Shown one piece after another: positions 1 to 8,124 of a DNA stretch of 62,500 bases; positions within the stretch are counted from its first letter, which is position 1, and the number at the start of each line of letters is the position of its first letter. The notes under the pieces are model-generated. The model searched no databases, was not told the origin of the DNA, and saw only the letters and a program-made list of their open reading frames with translations. Where the stretch lies: contig NZ_JAERLY010000015.1 of the NCBI RefSeq assembly GCF_018256155.1, positions 1 to 62,500 on the forward strand, read 5' to 3'. The stretch is from Gluconobacter sp. Dm-62. Lineage in GTDB: Bacteria > Pseudomonadota > Alphaproteobacteria > Acetobacterales > Acetobacteraceae. The translations under genes and the position numbers were made by a program.

Positions 1-84
1 TGGCAGGGCAAAGCCCTCACCGACACAAGGCTCCCCGTCGAAGTCAAACAGCAAAACGCCATCGTCCGAGCCTTTACCCGGTAA
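1..84 (+). CDS. C-terminal end of an unidentified protein (cut by window edge)
   Basis: Reading from base 1, the first frame stays open for 27 codons and stops with TAA at 82-84. The visible tail ends in VRAFTR. Codon choice looks like coding DNA of this genome, and the next gene starts about 30 bases later, so this is probably the end of an upstream gene on the same strand. The piece is too short to name a family, and chance openness of a short frame cannot be excluded. Confidence 0.4.
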   Translation, partial: WQGKALTDTRLPVEVKQQNAIVRAFTR

Positions 85-116
85 AATACCGGATGCGCCT
101 GAACAGGAGACGCAGA

Positions 117-1064
117 ATGAAGTCGAAAATGTTTCGTTCCCTCGTTCTTCTGTCTGGTGTTGTCGGACTGACATCTCATGCGATTGCGGCTGAAAGCAGT
201 GCCATTACGGCACCGGGCCCACAGGGAGCTCTGGCCGGGACATTCGTAAACGCGGGCACCGGCAAGCCCGTTGTATTGATGATCCCCGGCTCCGGCCCGA
301 CCGACCGGGACGGGAATTCAGCTCTGGGGCAAAAGCCTGCGACGCTGCGGCAGATTGCCAATGGTCTTGCCGCTCATGGAATTTCGTCCGTCCGGATCGA
401 CAAGCGTGGCATGTTTGGCAGCAAAGAGGCCGTGGCCGACGGCAATCGCGTCACGATTGCGGATTATGCCGCTGATGTGCGGAGCTGGATTGCGGTTATC
501 CGGGTCAAAACGGCTGCACGGTGTGTCTGGCTGGCAGGGCATAGCGAGGGTGGGCTTGTCGCACTGGCAAGCGTGCAGGGGCAGGCCGACATCTGCGGAC
601 TGATCCTTCTGGCCACGCCCGGTCGACCTCTTGGCGAAGTCATGCGGGCGCAGCTTCACGCCATTCCTTCAGCACAGACTGTCCTGCCGCAGATCAATGC
701 GGCTATTGATGCGCTCGAAGCCGGCCATCACGTGGATGTCCAGACGCTGCACCCGGGTCTGCGCGGCGTGTTTCATCCGCTGGTGCAGGATTTCATGATC
801 GATCTGTTCCATCATGATCCGGCGGCTCTGCTGAAGGCGTATCATGGGCCGGTTCTGATTGTTCAGGGTGGTGAGGATCGCAAGGTCAGTCCGACTGAAG
901 ATCTGCCGTTGCTGAAAGCGGCAGATCCGCAGGCGCAGGTCGTCCTGCTGCCGAATGCGATCCACCCGCTGGCAGATCTGGGCGCTGCTCCATCTGCGGA
1001 TGGATCGCTCCCGCTCGATGGCGCAGTGGTGCCTGATATTGCAGAGTTTGTTCTGAAACATTGA
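117..1064 (+). CDS. Exported alpha/beta hydrolase
   Basis: A 315-residue alpha/beta-hydrolase-fold protein with an N-terminal signal peptide (hydrophobic stretch about residues 8-24, AIAA cleavage site), so it should act in the periplasm. GSGPTDRDGN near residue 57 fits the oxyanion-hole loop. GHSEGG near 141 holds the nucleophile serine, GGEDRKVSP the acid and AIHPL the histidine. I chose the ATG at 117 because AGGAGA lies just upstream; an in-frame ATG at 93 would add eight basic residues before the signal peptide. The substrate is unknown; esterase or peptidase activity is inferred from the fold only. Confidence 0.85.
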   Translation: MKSKMFRSLVLLSGVVGLTSHAIAAESSAITAPGPQGALAGTFVNAGTGKPVVLMIPGSGPTDRDGNSALGQKPATLRQIANGLAAHGISSVRIDKRGMFGSKEAVADGNRVTIADYAADVRSWIAVIRVKTAARCVWLAGHSEGGLVALASVQGQADICGLILLATPGRPLGEVMRAQLHAIPSAQTVLPQINAAIDALEAGHHVDVQTLHPGLRGVFHPLVQDFMIDLFHHDPAALLKAYHGPVLIVQGGEDRKVSPTEDLPLLKAADPQAQVVLLPNAIHPLADLGAAPSADGSLPLDGAVVPDIAEFVLKH

Positions 1065-1111
1065 CCCCAGCCCCGTGTGATCACACATCTGGGAATAACG
1101 GAGGATCAGAC

Positions 1112-1270
1112 ATGGCAGACGGCGGACATCCCGCAGAGGATTATCTTCGACCGAAACTGCAGGCCCTGATCTCAGACGGTGTGCGGGCCGGGTTCCCGCA
1201 GGATGAAGTCATTGCGGTCCTGATTTCCCTGCTGGATGAGGGACCTGAAGAAGACGGGGAGATGACATGA
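1112..1270 (+). CDS. Small acidic hypothetical protein coupled to the DnaJ-like gene
   Basis: A 52-residue soluble protein that begins MADGGHPAED and is rich in Asp and Glu at its C-terminus. GGAGG sits at a good distance before the ATG at 1112. Its stop overlaps the start of the following DnaJ-like gene (ATGA at 1267-1270), which indicates translational coupling. There are no membrane segments and no motif I recognise. A link to the chaperone is suggested only by the overlap; it could be a small regulator or partner. Confidence 0.7.
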   Translation: MADGGHPAEDYLRPKLQALISDGVRAGFPQDEVIAVLISLLDEGPEEDGEMT

Positions 1271-2178
1271 GCGATCCATATTCGGTACTGGGCGTTTCGA
1301 AAACGGCGACGGACAAGGAAATCCGCAGCGCGTACCGGAAGCTGGCCAAACAGTACCATCCGGATCACAACCCGGACGACAAGAAGGCTGAAGAGCGCTT
1401 CAAGTCGGTCGGTCAGGCCTATAATATTGTTGGCGACAAGGAAAAGCGCGCCCGCTTCGATCGGGGCGAGATCGATGCCGACGGTCAGGAACGTGGCCCC
1501 TTCGGCGGCGGTGGTGGATATGGTCCAGGCGGTCCACGTCCGGGCGCACAGGGCTTTCAGGGCGGGTTCAATCAGGAGGACCTTGGGTCTTTCTTTTCGG
1601 ACATGTTCAGTGGCGGCTTCAGCGGTGATTTCCAGCCGGGCGGTTCTGGTGGCCGTCGTGCGTCCAAGGGATCTGACCGTCGCTATGCCGTGACGATCTC
1701 GTTCCAGCAGGCCGTTCTGGGAACATCTCTTGATCTGGCACTAGGCGAGGGGGGACATACCGAAGTTCGTATCCCGCCAGGTGTGGAAGACGGACAGACC
1801 CTGCGCGTGCGTGGCAAGGGTGCTCCCGGGCGTTCAGGCATGGACGGCCAGCCGGGTGTGGCCGGTGACGCGCTTCTGACGATCACCGTCACACCCGACA
1901 GCCGCTATGTTCGCGAAGGACGCAATTTGCGCATCACGCAGAATCTGGACCTGAAAACGGCCATTCTGGGTGGCAAGATTGCCGTCTCGACCCCCAAGGG
2001 GGATGTTTCGGTCAAGATCCCGAAGCATTCCGACAGCGGCAAGGTCCTGCGTTTGTCCGGCCGTGGGATCGGGGGCGATAAAAAGCATCCGGCCGGTGAT
2101 CTGCTGGTGACGTTGCAGGTCCATATCGGTACTGTCTCCCCCGAGCTGGAGGCCTTCTTCGGCCAGCAGGAGAGCTGA
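1267..2178 (+). CDS. DnaJ-type co-chaperone (CbpA/DnaJ class B)
   Basis: A 303-residue J-domain protein. Residues 1-65 form the J domain with HPD at 31-33, which should stimulate the ATPase of DnaK. A Gly/Phe-rich linker follows to about residue 138, then two beta-rich substrate-binding domains. The CxxCxGxG zinc repeats of canonical DnaJ are absent, so this is a class B protein like CbpA. It acts in the cytoplasm in folding of stressed or nascent proteins. It overlaps the preceding small gene by four bases. Confidence 0.93.
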   Translation: MSDPYSVLGVSKTATDKEIRSAYRKLAKQYHPDHNPDDKKAEERFKSVGQAYNIVGDKEKRARFDRGEIDADGQERGPFGGGGGYGPGGPRPGAQGFQGGFNQEDLGSFFSDMFSGGFSGDFQPGGSGGRRASKGSDRRYAVTISFQQAVLGTSLDLALGEGGHTEVRIPPGVEDGQTLRVRGKGAPGRSGMDGQPGVAGDALLTITVTPDSRYVREGRNLRITQNLDLKTAILGGKIAVSTPKGDVSVKIPKHSDSGKVLRLSGRGIGGDKKHPAGDLLVTLQVHIGTVSPELEAFFGQQES

Positions 2179-2182
2179 AGAC

Positions 2183-2332
2183 ATGGGGATGGTGCGTCGC
2201 GTCCGGTCGAGACTGCCGGAATGGCCGTGGAGTGACATCATCGGCGGAATCGTGGCGCTGATCTTCGTGGTGGCTCTGGGCATCATCAGTACGCACGCAC
2301 TGATCCTCGCCGGGGAATGGCATTTGCCCTAA
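2183..2332 (+). CDS. Small single-pass membrane protein
   Basis: A 49-residue frame starts four bases after the DnaJ-like stop codon. It has a basic N-terminus (RRVRSR), a tryptophan-rich turn (PEWPWSD), one hydrophobic segment of about 22 residues (IIGGIVALIFVVALGIIS) and a short polar end. AGGAGA ahead of it, inside the end of the previous gene, can serve as ribosome binding site. The topology suggests an inner-membrane peptide with its N-terminus in the cytoplasm. No family is recognised; position suggests cotranscription with the chaperone gene. Confidence 0.6.
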   Translation: MGMVRRVRSRLPEWPWSDIIGGIVALIFVVALGIISTHALILAGEWHLP

Positions 2333-2368
2333 GATGCGGCCCGTCTTCTGGTTTCTGACGGGCTCTGC

Positions 2369-3868
2369 ATGACCGCTTCCTCTTTTTCTCCGGTCGGCGC
2401 TTCTGCGCCGGGACTGCGCCGCAAGGCCTTTACGGTCGTTCTGGCCATCGAACTGTGGGAGCGGTTCGGATATTACGGCATGCAGGCCGTCCTGACACTG
2501 TTCATGGTCGAACAGCTCAGGATGACCGATGTCGCTGCCAATCTGATGATGGGCGCCTTCGGGGCACTAACGTATATCACCCCTCTGCTTGGCGGCTTTA
2601 TTGGAGATCGCGTGCTGGGCGCGCGGCGAACCACGGTCATGGGAGCTCTTCTGCTGACCGGTGGCTATGCCCTTCTGGCCGCAGCGTTGCAGTCCCATAC
2701 ATTGCTTCTGGTGGCGATGGCGCTGATTTCCACGGGAAACGGTCTATTCAAGCCCAATGCCGGAAATCTGGTACGCCGGATTTACAAAGGTGATGACGCC
2801 GCGCTCGACGCTGCATTTACGCTCTACTACATGTCCGTCAATGTCGGCTCGACAGTTTCCATGCTGCTGACGCCCTGGTTGCAGATCCATTATGGCGCGC
2901 CTTTTGCATTCGCGACATGTGCCGTCGGGCTTGGGATCGGACTGCTTTATTACGTATTGCGGTCCGGCTGTCTCGACGCCACCACTCCTGCTTTCGAAAA
3001 ACAGCCTGTGCCGCTGCGCAGGTTTGGGCTGGTCGGGGCCGGTCTCGTCCTGCTGACTGTCTTCAACGCATGGATCCTCGGCAGCGATACGCTGGCCCGG
3101 CTTTGCGTCATTGCAGCGGGAGCGACCCTCGCAGCGATCTGGGCAGCACTCTATGTGCGGGCACCGAAAATCGAACGTCCGGGGCTGCGGCTGACCTATA
3201 TGCTGTGCCTGCAAGGGACGATCTATCTTGTTTTCTACCAGCAGATGATGACGTCCCTGACGCTTTTTGCCCTTCGTGGCGTTTCGGGAGACTACCGCAT
3301 TGGCAGCCTGACGCTGTTTCATATGTCTGCGGGGCAGTTTCAGGTTCTCAATTCCCTGTGGATCATGGCGCTCAGTCCTCTGCTGGCGTTTCTCTACAAC
3401 CGGATGGGACAACAGCAGAAGCAGACCTCCCATGCCCGCAAGATGATCCTTGGGTATGCGATGGTCGCGCTTGGATTTGCAGTATGGTGGACAGCCGCCG
3501 CCCATGCCGACGGATTGGTGTCTCCCTGGGTCATGGTGGTGGGATATGGCTGCCTGTCTCTGGGCGAACTTCTGACAATCGGTCTGGGGCTGGCCGTCGT
3601 CGCCTGTTACTCCCCCCCCAGGCTGAGTGGCTTTATGATGGGTGCGCTCTACCTGCTGTGGGGCATTGCCATGTATGTGGGCAGTCTCATCGCCAATCAG
3701 GCCGCGCTGTCTCCGGAAGTGATCGCCGGGGGAGGAGGCACTTCACTGTATGCCGGGCTTTTCCGGACGCTGTGTGAAATTGCAGCGGGACTTGTGGTGA
3801 TCCTGCTCTGCCTTGAGCCCCTGACTCGGCGATGGGACCGCGAACACGCAACTGTGATCGGGCAATAG
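2369..3868 (+). CDS. Proton-dependent oligopeptide transporter (POT/PTR2 family)
   Basis: A 499-residue polytopic inner-membrane protein of the major facilitator superfamily. ELWERFGYYGM near residues 28-38 is the ExxER signature of POT transporters, needed for proton coupling. GGFIGDRVLGARRT follows the second or third helix as in PTR2 proteins. About 14 hydrophobic segments are visible, as in DtpA-type carriers. It should import di- and tripeptides with protons. It is the last gene of a plus-strand run and is followed by the promoter region of the porin gene. Confidence 0.92.
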   Translation: MTASSFSPVGASAPGLRRKAFTVVLAIELWERFGYYGMQAVLTLFMVEQLRMTDVAANLMMGAFGALTYITPLLGGFIGDRVLGARRTTVMGALLLTGGYALLAAALQSHTLLLVAMALISTGNGLFKPNAGNLVRRIYKGDDAALDAAFTLYYMSVNVGSTVSMLLTPWLQIHYGAPFAFATCAVGLGIGLLYYVLRSGCLDATTPAFEKQPVPLRRFGLVGAGLVLLTVFNAWILGSDTLARLCVIAAGATLAAIWAALYVRAPKIERPGLRLTYMLCLQGTIYLVFYQQMMTSLTLFALRGVSGDYRIGSLTLFHMSAGQFQVLNSLWIMALSPLLAFLYNRMGQQQKQTSHARKMILGYAMVALGFAVWWTAAAHADGLVSPWVMVVGYGCLSLGELLTIGLGLAVVACYSPPRLSGFMMGALYLLWGIAMYVGSLIANQAALSPEVIAGGGGTSLYAGLFRTLCEIAAGLVVILLCLEPLTRRWDREHATVIGQ

Positions 3869-3897
3869 AGGCCACGGAAACTGTAGCGTTAAACTTT

Positions 3898-3926
3898 TTG
3901 TAATCCGGGAGAAATCTCAGGATAAA
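3898..3926 (+). promoter_or_regulatory. Candidate promoter of the OprB porin gene
   Basis: TTGTAA (3898-3903) and GATAAA (3921-3926) are separated by exactly 17 bases and resemble a sigma-70 promoter, four of six matches each. They lie about 160 bases ahead of the chosen porin start in the only AT-rich part of this gap. Assignment is by eye. Confidence 0.35.
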
Positions 3927-4087
3927 AAAATCGCGTCAGGTGTCCAGTCTGTGTCGATGACGACATATTATGAAAACTGACGTCTCTCGCACTCTATTCT
4001 GGACTGTTTTCGGACTGTATGACATTGGCCAGCCGCACAACCATGCGCGGGCGGCTGCACTGGTGTCACAGGGAGACGGTTTGGAAG

Positions 4088-5644
4088 ATGGGGAAGCTCG
4101 GACAAGGTTGGACGAAAACGCTGTGGATGGCCTCTGCCATGACAGCGGTGCTTCCCGGCATAACTGCCGTCGGACATGCCCAGACAACACCGGCAGGCAT
4201 CGTGGACGGTCACCAGAAAGCGGCTGCCCGGACCAGTACGGCAACTATGGGCACGCCGCAGATCCGGACGAAATCCATTTCTCCCGTACCCCAGCTCGTG
4301 AAGCCGACCCCCGCAGGCGTTAAGCCGGTGGCCAGCACGTCTGACACCACGGAAAACCGTTTCTTCCCGGCATCGTTCCACGACTGGCTGACCCAGAGCA
4401 CCATGACCGGTGACTGGGGCGGCTGGCGGACCTGGCTGACAGACAAGGGCATCAACATCGGCGGACACTATCTTGAGGATAGCGCTGGCAACCCGATGGG
4501 CGGCAAGACGAAGGCCGTGCGCTATGCGGATGAGTTCGGCATCAATGTCGACTTCAACCTCAAGAAGCTGACAGGCCTGAACCTGGGTATGTTCCACACG
4601 CTGATCACGGCCCGTCAGGGCCTTGGCATCGGCGCCACGCTTCCGGCGATGGACAGCCCACAGCAGATCTTTGGATCGGGCGAGACGGTGCGTCTGACGC
4701 GTCTGTCCTGGGAAATGCCCTGGAACCGGTATGTCTCGACCGAGGTCGGTGAGATCAACACCGAGAACGATTTCGAGCAGTCATCCATCTACTGGGGCAT
4801 GAGCCAGTACTGCCAGTTTGAATCCAACGCGATTTGCGGCATGCCGCAGTCCATCGCGATGAACTCGGGCTATGGCTGGTATCCGACAGCTCATCCAGGC
4901 GCATGGGTGAAGTTCTACCCGGCCGGGAACGACCATTATCTGGTGCAGTTCGGCGCGTATTCGATCGATCCGACGATCTCGAACACGCATAACGGCTGGA
5001 AGCTGAACCTCCACGACGCCATCGGAACCTACATCCCGTTCCAGCTGGGCTGGCATCAGGGCGGCAAGGACGATTACAGCGGCCCGCTCCAGACCAACGT
5101 CAAGATTGGCGGCTACTGGGATACGTCCGAAGTCAGTGACGTCTATTCCAAGCTGAGCATGTTCTCCGTCCCGGCGCAGTATCTGCTTTCGGCGCCAAGC
5201 GAAAAGGTCCGCGGCCGGTTTGGTGGCTGGTTCCAGTTCGACCGGATGCTGGAGCGTGACGCAGGCGATCCGAACCGCGGCACGACGCTGTTCACGTCCT
5301 TCACCTGGGGCGATCCGCGTACGTCCGTCGCACCGTACTTCATTACCTGGGGCGTAACCCGTAAGGGCACGTTCCGCAGCCGTCCGAACGACACGATCAG
5401 CATCGGCATGAAGATGCTGTGGGTGAACCCGAAGCTGACGAACTGGGTGCGTCAGGTTCAGGCCGCCGGTGGCACCAACATCTACAAGCCCTCGGGTGAA
5501 CATGCCCTCGAGCTGAACTATGGCTGGCGTCCGACGCCATGGCTCGTGATCCGGCCGGGTGCGCAGTATATCTGGAGCACAGGTGGCACGAACCGCTACA
5601 AGAACCCGCTGCTTCTGGATTTCGAAACGGGCATCACCTTCTGA
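4088..5644 (+). CDS. oprB: Carbohydrate-selective porin, OprB family
   Basis: A 518-residue outer-membrane protein. The ATG at 4088 gives a signal peptide ending AVGHAQ, with GGGAGA 11 bases upstream; earlier ATGs would place about 20 extra residues before it. After a Pro/Thr-rich spacer the text DWLTQSTMTGDWGGWRTWL marks the OprB start, and the rest is rich in aromatic and glycine residues as expected for a 16-strand barrel. OprB porins admit glucose and other sugars or polyols into the periplasm, where acetic acid bacteria oxidise them. A second porin of identical mature-frame length lies 2.5 kb away on the other strand. Confidence 0.9.
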   Translation: MGKLGQGWTKTLWMASAMTAVLPGITAVGHAQTTPAGIVDGHQKAAARTSTATMGTPQIRTKSISPVPQLVKPTPAGVKPVASTSDTTENRFFPASFHDWLTQSTMTGDWGGWRTWLTDKGINIGGHYLEDSAGNPMGGKTKAVRYADEFGINVDFNLKKLTGLNLGMFHTLITARQGLGIGATLPAMDSPQQIFGSGETVRLTRLSWEMPWNRYVSTEVGEINTENDFEQSSIYWGMSQYCQFESNAICGMPQSIAMNSGYGWYPTAHPGAWVKFYPAGNDHYLVQFGAYSIDPTISNTHNGWKLNLHDAIGTYIPFQLGWHQGGKDDYSGPLQTNVKIGGYWDTSEVSDVYSKLSMFSVPAQYLLSAPSEKVRGRFGGWFQFDRMLERDAGDPNRGTTLFTSFTWGDPRTSVAPYFITWGVTRKGTFRSRPNDTISIGMKMLWVNPKLTNWVRQVQAAGGTNIYKPSGEHALELNYGWRPTPWLVIRPGAQYIWSTGGTNRYKNPLLLDFETGITF

Positions 5645-5678
5645 AGTGTCCCGATCGGAAAGACCGGACATGAAAAAC

Positions 5679-5710
5679 GCGCCGCTCCTGCAAGGGAGGG
5701 CGCATTTTTC
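5679..5710 (+). terminator. Rho-independent terminator after oprB
   Basis: GCGCC-G-CTCC pairs with GGAG-GGCGC around a short loop, and ATTTTTC follows. It stands 34 bases after the porin stop codon. The converging receptor gene ends at 5733, so read-through from that side may also stop here. Confidence 0.75.
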
Positions 5711-5732
5711 GTTTTCGGTGGTGTGAGACGGA

Positions 5733-7976
5733 TTACAGATCCGTCGTGAAGGAGAACTTGAACGTCCGCGGCATGCCCTGCATCAGATAACCGTTGAAGG
5801 CCGAGGACCAGTAACGCGTGTTGGCCAGGTTATCGACACCAAAGCGCAGTGTGACCGGCGTGTGATGCGTCACGAACGTATAGCGGCCTGCCAGATCAAA
5901 GCGCGTCCAGACCGGGATATGCAGCGTGTTGGCGGTGTTGACCCACTGCTTGCCGGTGTTGACCACGCGGCCCACGACCGTGGCGCCCTTGAGGAACGGC
6001 AGATCGTATTCAAGATTGCCGTTGATCGTGTAGTTCGGTACGCCGATGGCCGTATTGCCGTCCTGAAGACCGCCTGCCGTATGGCGTAGATCAGCCTGAA
6101 TGAGCGTGCCGCCGCCATTAAAGCGCAGGCCGGGCAGGATCTCGCCATTGAGCGTCAGTTCGATGCCGCGATTGCGTTGCAGCCCGTCTTCGCGGAACGT
6201 GAACTCTCCTGTATTGCCAAGTGCGACGGAATAGGCGTTGGGCTGTGAAATCTCATAGACGGCGAGGGCGGCGCTGAAGCGGCCCGTGTCGTATTTCGCA
6301 CCCACTTCATACTGCGTGGATTTGTAGGGCGGGAAGATCTCGCCCAGATTCTGGACATTCCCGCTGGCGGTCGGTCCCTGTGACAGGCCCTCGATCCGGT
6401 TGAAATACAGTGAGGTCCGATGCGTCGGATGAATGACCAGCCCGACCACCGGTGTGATGGCGTCCTGATCATAATGGCTGTTCATCGCACCCTGGCCGGT
6501 CGTGCTGTAATTGTACCCCAGGATGTGCATGTTCTGGTACCGGAAGCCCCCTGTCAGGGCGACGCGGTCATGGAAGAAAGACATCGTGTCCGAGAAGAAC
6601 AGACTGTACAGGCGCGTGCGGCTGATCGTCTGCGGATCGTTGACGACGCCACCGACGAAGGTCTCCGCCGGGGCGGCAAACTGCGGCGTGTTGTAGATGT
6701 TGGTTGTACCCGGGGTCAGGGCCATCGTGTAGGCGGCGGCGCTGTCTTCCCACAGGCCGGACCCACCGGCATTGATTTCGTGGCGGACCGGGCCTGTGCG
6801 GAAATGGGCGCGGACGCCGGCGCGGGTGCTCTCATTGGTCTGATCGTAAGGCACATACATCGCGCCCGCCGTACCTGCCCCCGTGGTGGGGTCGGTGACG
6901 GTCGGGTTGGAGTAGTTGCCCTTTTCGTTGCTGGTCAGGGCCCCAAAGGCGCCATAAAGCGTGATGTTCTTCGTCAGATCATGCTCGACATTCAGCATGC
7001 CGAAGACGTAGTTCAGATCGTTATACGCCCAGCGCTGCCCGAAATTATGCGACGGCGCGACCGGGCGTGGGACGGATGTGACGGCGCTGCCAAGGAAAAT
7101 CGCCGGACGGCCACCGTCCACCCCCTGGTTCTCGTAGTCGATATCCATGGTGACGCGCGTGCGGTTATCGCGGTCATGCCAGTCGAAATCCGCGCCGAGT
7201 GTCGTGGAATGGCGGTATTCGTCCGTCACGGCATCTTCGCCGCTCTTGCCCGCAACGTTCAGGCGGACACCAAAAGCCTTGTCCTCACCAAAACGCCGAC
7301 CGACGTCGATGCTCCCGCCGCCCATGGCGCTGCTGGTGTAGTCGCCCGTAATGCGGGTGAGGGGGGCATTGGTTGCATGTTTGAACAGCAGGTTGATGTT
7401 ACCGCCAATAGCCGATCCGCTCGGCGCTGCGCCGTTAAGGAACGCGCTGGCGCCATTGAGCACCTGTACCTGATCATACAGCTCAGGCGAGACGAGCTGG
7501 CGGGGCGTAATGCCATACAGGCCATTGATCGAAACGTCGTCTCCGTTCACGGCGAAACCGCGGATGACGAACATTTCCGAAAAATTGCCGTAGCCGTAGG
7601 TTGTGCGAACGGACGGATCGTTCTCCAGCACTTCGCCCAGTGTCTGGGACTGCTGGTTGAGGATCAGGCTGGAATTGTAGCTGCGGATGTTGAACGGAAC
7701 ATCCAGCCCCTTTTTGTTGCCCAGTGCCCCAAGCTGTCCGCCGCTGCTAACCTGCATCTGGTCCCGCCGTCTGGCGCGGACGACGATTTCTTCATCAGGA
7801 GTAAGCTTCTGTGCCTCTGGAGCTGCCTTGGCAGCAGCGGTCGTTGTGGACGCTGGAGCCGTTGTCGGTGTGGGATCAGCGGCAAGAACGGGAAAAGCTG
7901 TTCCCGTCAGAAGCAGACAGGACAGGCGCGCAACCCGAAGAGGGCGCAGGAGAGGTGCAGGAAGCGATGCGCGCAC
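5733..7976 (-). CDS. TonB-dependent siderophore receptor (FhuE/FcuA-like)
   Basis: An outer-membrane receptor of about 747 residues. It has a signal peptide ending FPVLAA, a Thr/Ala-rich linker, a likely TonB box around EEIVVRARRR, then a plug domain (QSQTLGEVLENDPSVRTTYGYG, FVIRGFAV) and a 22-strand barrel ending in RTFKFSFTTDL with terminal aromatics. Such receptors take up ferric siderophores at the expense of TonB energy. I prefer the GTG at 7976, which has GAGG nearby; a TTG at 8036 extends the frame by 20 residues but would place a Fur-like palindrome inside the coding region. The substrate cannot be read from the sequence. Confidence 0.9.
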   Translation of the reverse strand: MRASLPAPLLRPLRVARLSCLLLTGTAFPVLAADPTPTTAPASTTTAAAKAAPEAQKLTPDEEIVVRARRRDQMQVSSGGQLGALGNKKGLDVPFNIRSYNSSLILNQQSQTLGEVLENDPSVRTTYGYGNFSEMFVIRGFAVNGDDVSINGLYGITPRQLVSPELYDQVQVLNGASAFLNGAAPSGSAIGGNINLLFKHATNAPLTRITGDYTSSAMGGGSIDVGRRFGEDKAFGVRLNVAGKSGEDAVTDEYRHSTTLGADFDWHDRDNRTRVTMDIDYENQGVDGGRPAIFLGSAVTSVPRPVAPSHNFGQRWAYNDLNYVFGMLNVEHDLTKNITLYGAFGALTSNEKGNYSNPTVTDPTTGAGTAGAMYVPYDQTNESTRAGVRAHFRTGPVRHEINAGGSGLWEDSAAAYTMALTPGTTNIYNTPQFAAPAETFVGGVVNDPQTISRTRLYSLFFSDTMSFFHDRVALTGGFRYQNMHILGYNYSTTGQGAMNSHYDQDAITPVVGLVIHPTHRTSLYFNRIEGLSQGPTASGNVQNLGEIFPPYKSTQYEVGAKYDTGRFSAALAVYEISQPNAYSVALGNTGEFTFREDGLQRNRGIELTLNGEILPGLRFNGGGTLIQADLRHTAGGLQDGNTAIGVPNYTINGNLEYDLPFLKGATVVGRVVNTGKQWVNTANTLHIPVWTRFDLAGRYTFVTHHTPVTLRFGVDNLANTRYWSSAFNGYLMQGMPRTFKFSFTTDL

Positions 7977-8020
7977 GGAAACCTCGAAACAATGGACAGT
8001 CTGGCGCGTTATTACGATAA

Positions 8021-8035
8021 TGCGATTTATTCGCA
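8021..8035. promoter_or_regulatory. Fur-like palindrome upstream of the TonB receptor
   Basis: TGCGATTTATTCGCA is a 15-base palindrome with six of seven arm positions matched. It resembles alphaproteobacterial Fur operators of the TGCNAAT/ATTNGCA kind. It lies 45 bases before the preferred GTG start of an iron-receptor-type gene, which fits iron-dependent repression. Confidence 0.5.
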
Positions 8036-8068
8036 ACTAAATTATGGTGGCCGAGTGTAACCGCACAT

Positions 8069-8095
8069 AAAAAAACGGGACCCGACCGGGCCCCG
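8069..8095 (-). terminator. Rho-independent terminator of the second oprB gene
   Basis: On the minus strand CGGGGCCCGG and CCGGGTCCCG-type arms form a GC-rich hairpin (8076-8095) followed by a run of seven or more T. It lies about 30 bases beyond the stop codon of the minus-strand porin. Confidence 0.8.
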
Positions 8096-8124
8096 CTTTG
8101 CAAAAACTCAATGCGTTTTGAAGG

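Noticed and set aside
6420-8060. Plus-strand open frame of 546 codons
   Set aside because: It runs antisense to the TonB receptor, whose motifs and signal peptide are clear. Long antisense frames are expected in GC-rich DNA.
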